Shown piece after piece: positions 63,821 to 64,000 of a stretch of 64,000 bases of DNA (position 1 is its first letter; each line of letters begins with the position of its first letter). The stretch spans positions 4,172,030 through 4,236,029 of the forward strand of contig OX030960.1 of the NCBI GenBank assembly GCA_943735955.1. Direction: 5' to 3'. Source of the DNA: Piscicola geometra. Lineage: Eukaryota > Annelida > Clitellata > Hirudinida > Piscicolidae. The notes beneath the pieces are model-generated. The model worked only from the letters and a program-made list of their open reading frames with translations. It was not told the origin of the DNA and ran no database searches. The position numbers were made by a program, and so were the translations under genes.

Positions 63821-63880
63821 CCTTGAAGAGAAGACCAAAGCCATAGACGAGAAGTGATGGCAACAAGTAGTTCTTCTTGC
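59614..63880 (-). CDS. NEMF: Ribosome quality control factor NEMF (Caliban/Rqc2), 3' part
   Basis: Binds stalled 60S-nascent chain complexes and helps Listerin-type ubiquitination and CAT tailing. Exons (5' to 3'): 63880-63822, 63566-63088, 62928-62886, 62692-62615, 62322-61857, 61752-61718, 61434-61331, 60084-60020, 59866-59787, 59676-59614; 489 residues visible, phases agree. The N-terminal NFACT-N and coiled-coil parts lie right of the window. Seen: end of the NFACT-R domain (GKKNYLLPSLLVYGFGLLFK then VDESSVENHRNERRVRV), an acidic linker, PLKRGQKGKLKKMKQKYGDQDEEDKAI, SLLKSAG, and the NFACT-C domain (DSFTGCPVEGDELLYCLPVC, APYSTLTNYN, RFKVKLVPG, RGKAAKTFLQ, DISRNMPGKIKAPHMKKK). The acceptor at 60085 (after TGTGAG) was chosen by phase. 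Exon 62322-61857 contains a 36-bp coding minisatellite. Confidence 0.92.
60103..61181. repeat. 14-bp minisatellite (ACGAACACAGTCYT)n in NEMF intron
   Basis: About 77 units of ACGAACACAGTC(T/C)T, with GT in place of TC in some units, in near-alternating order that makes 28-bp and longer superunits. It lies within the intron 60085-61330, ending about 20 bp from the acceptor. As 14 is not a multiple of three, all three plus-strand frames read the same 14-residue repeat (NTVLRTQSYEHSLT), which explains three spurious 380-420 residue frames. Confidence 0.95.
61436..61560. repeat. GGT-rich microsatellite next to NEMF exon
   Basis: (GGT)n and GTGGTGGTGGAAGGTGG units directly upstream, on the transcribed strand, of the exon 61434-61331, so the acceptor tract is CCACCACC-like with a terminal CACCAG. 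Confidence 0.8.
62028..62140 (-). repeat. Coding 36-bp minisatellite in NEMF
   Basis: Three units of 36 bp (CACCACCCCCAACCACAACA... on the plus strand) inside the exon 62322-61857. They encode a 12-residue unit GGGGADDSSVVV in frame, in the disordered acidic linker. The multiple-of-three length keeps the protein readable. Confidence 0.85.
62340..62508. repeat. 21-bp minisatellite (AATGATGATGATGACGATGAC)n
   Basis: About seven perfect units next to the acceptor (62323) of a NEMF exon. The intron continues with unique sequence up to 62614. The poly-Asp frame on the plus strand is an artefact. Confidence 0.9.
62697..62840. repeat. 21-bp repeat (TGATGATAATGATGGTGGTGC)n
   Basis: Several units directly beside the exon 62692-62615 (the acceptor CATGCAG lies at 62693-62699), in the NEMF intron 62693-62885. 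Confidence 0.85.
63590..63821. repeat. (CAT)n / (CAC)n microsatellite in NEMF intron
   Basis: Nearly the whole intron between exons 63880-63822 and 63566-63088 consists of ATC/CAC triplets. On the transcribed strand the intron opens with GTGATGATG directly after the exon. Confidence 0.9.
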
Positions 63881-64000
63881 CTTGGAAAGTTGTTGCAATT
63901 ATTTGAAAGTTTTGGGATAGTGGCGCAGCCCGGGTAGCTTTGAGGCCATTTAATTGTGCAAATAAGAAACTAATAATTAAAGGATAACTAATATTTATAG
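63881..64000. other. NEMF intron running off the window
   Basis: On the minus strand this is the 3' part of an intron ending CTTTCCAAG at 63881. No further NEMF exon is recognisable before the window edge. Confidence 0.6.

Overview
The window is nuclear DNA of an intron-rich invertebrate animal. Genes are split into many short exons with GT-AG introns, polyadenylation signals are present, and there are no operons or Shine-Dalgarno sites. The encoded proteins are animal ones (Scm, DDX41, FCP1/CTDP1, ULK/Atg1, NEMF/Rqc2, ADAMTS-like M12B proteases, a peritrophin-type chitin-binding domain). Intron density (16 to 25 coding exons in the conserved genes) argues against fly- or nematode-like genomes. 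I cannot name the phylum; a spiralian such as a mollusc or annelid is a guess. All gene models below were assembled by hand from reading frame, splice sites and family alignment from memory, and exon phases were checked to add up.

Left part (1-27.7 kb): a tandem cluster of secreted M12B (reprolysin/ADAMTS-like) zinc metalloproteases with C-terminal trains of ShKT-like six-cysteine modules. Gene A (1-4984, 5' end outside the window) and gene C (19445-25708) are close paralogues; gene B (5982-11376) between them is more diverged. Broken exons between B and C (a start-less signal-peptide exon and a truncated ShKT exon) suggest a lost fourth copy. A CBM14 chitin-binding exon with its own stop and poly(A) signal lies between the signal-peptide exon and the propeptide exons of gene C. 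It is either a small separate gene or an alternative last exon. Introns here are AT-rich and nearly free of microsatellites.

An assembly problem sits inside this cluster. The 5668 bases left of the 200-N gap (8133-13800) and the 5668 bases right of it (14001-19668) look identical wherever I compared them. This is best read as two contig ends that overlap but were not merged, so the second half of gene B is present once in the real genome and 14001-17244 should not be counted as another gene.

Right part (27.7-64 kb): a block of conserved single-copy genes, Scm (27741-32783, +), DDX41 (34290-40751, +), FCP1/CTDP1 (41349-44835, +), then ULK1/2-type Atg1 kinase (58874 to 45380, -) and the 3' part of NEMF (63880 to 59614, -). 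Their exons are GC-richer, and their introns are packed with microsatellites and minisatellites, including arrays of about 1.8 kb (DDX41), 3.4 kb (ULK) and 1.1 kb (NEMF). Many long open frames in these arrays are repeat artefacts, not genes. In two genes the tandem array has copied the 3' splice site itself. A degenerate hAT transposon with 12-bp inverted repeats and a perfect 8-bp target duplication sits 13 bases downstream of a ULK 5' splice site. The genes of the right block share no pathway as a set: chromatin silencing, RNA helicase/splicing, Pol II CTD dephosphorylation, autophagy initiation, and ribosome quality control.
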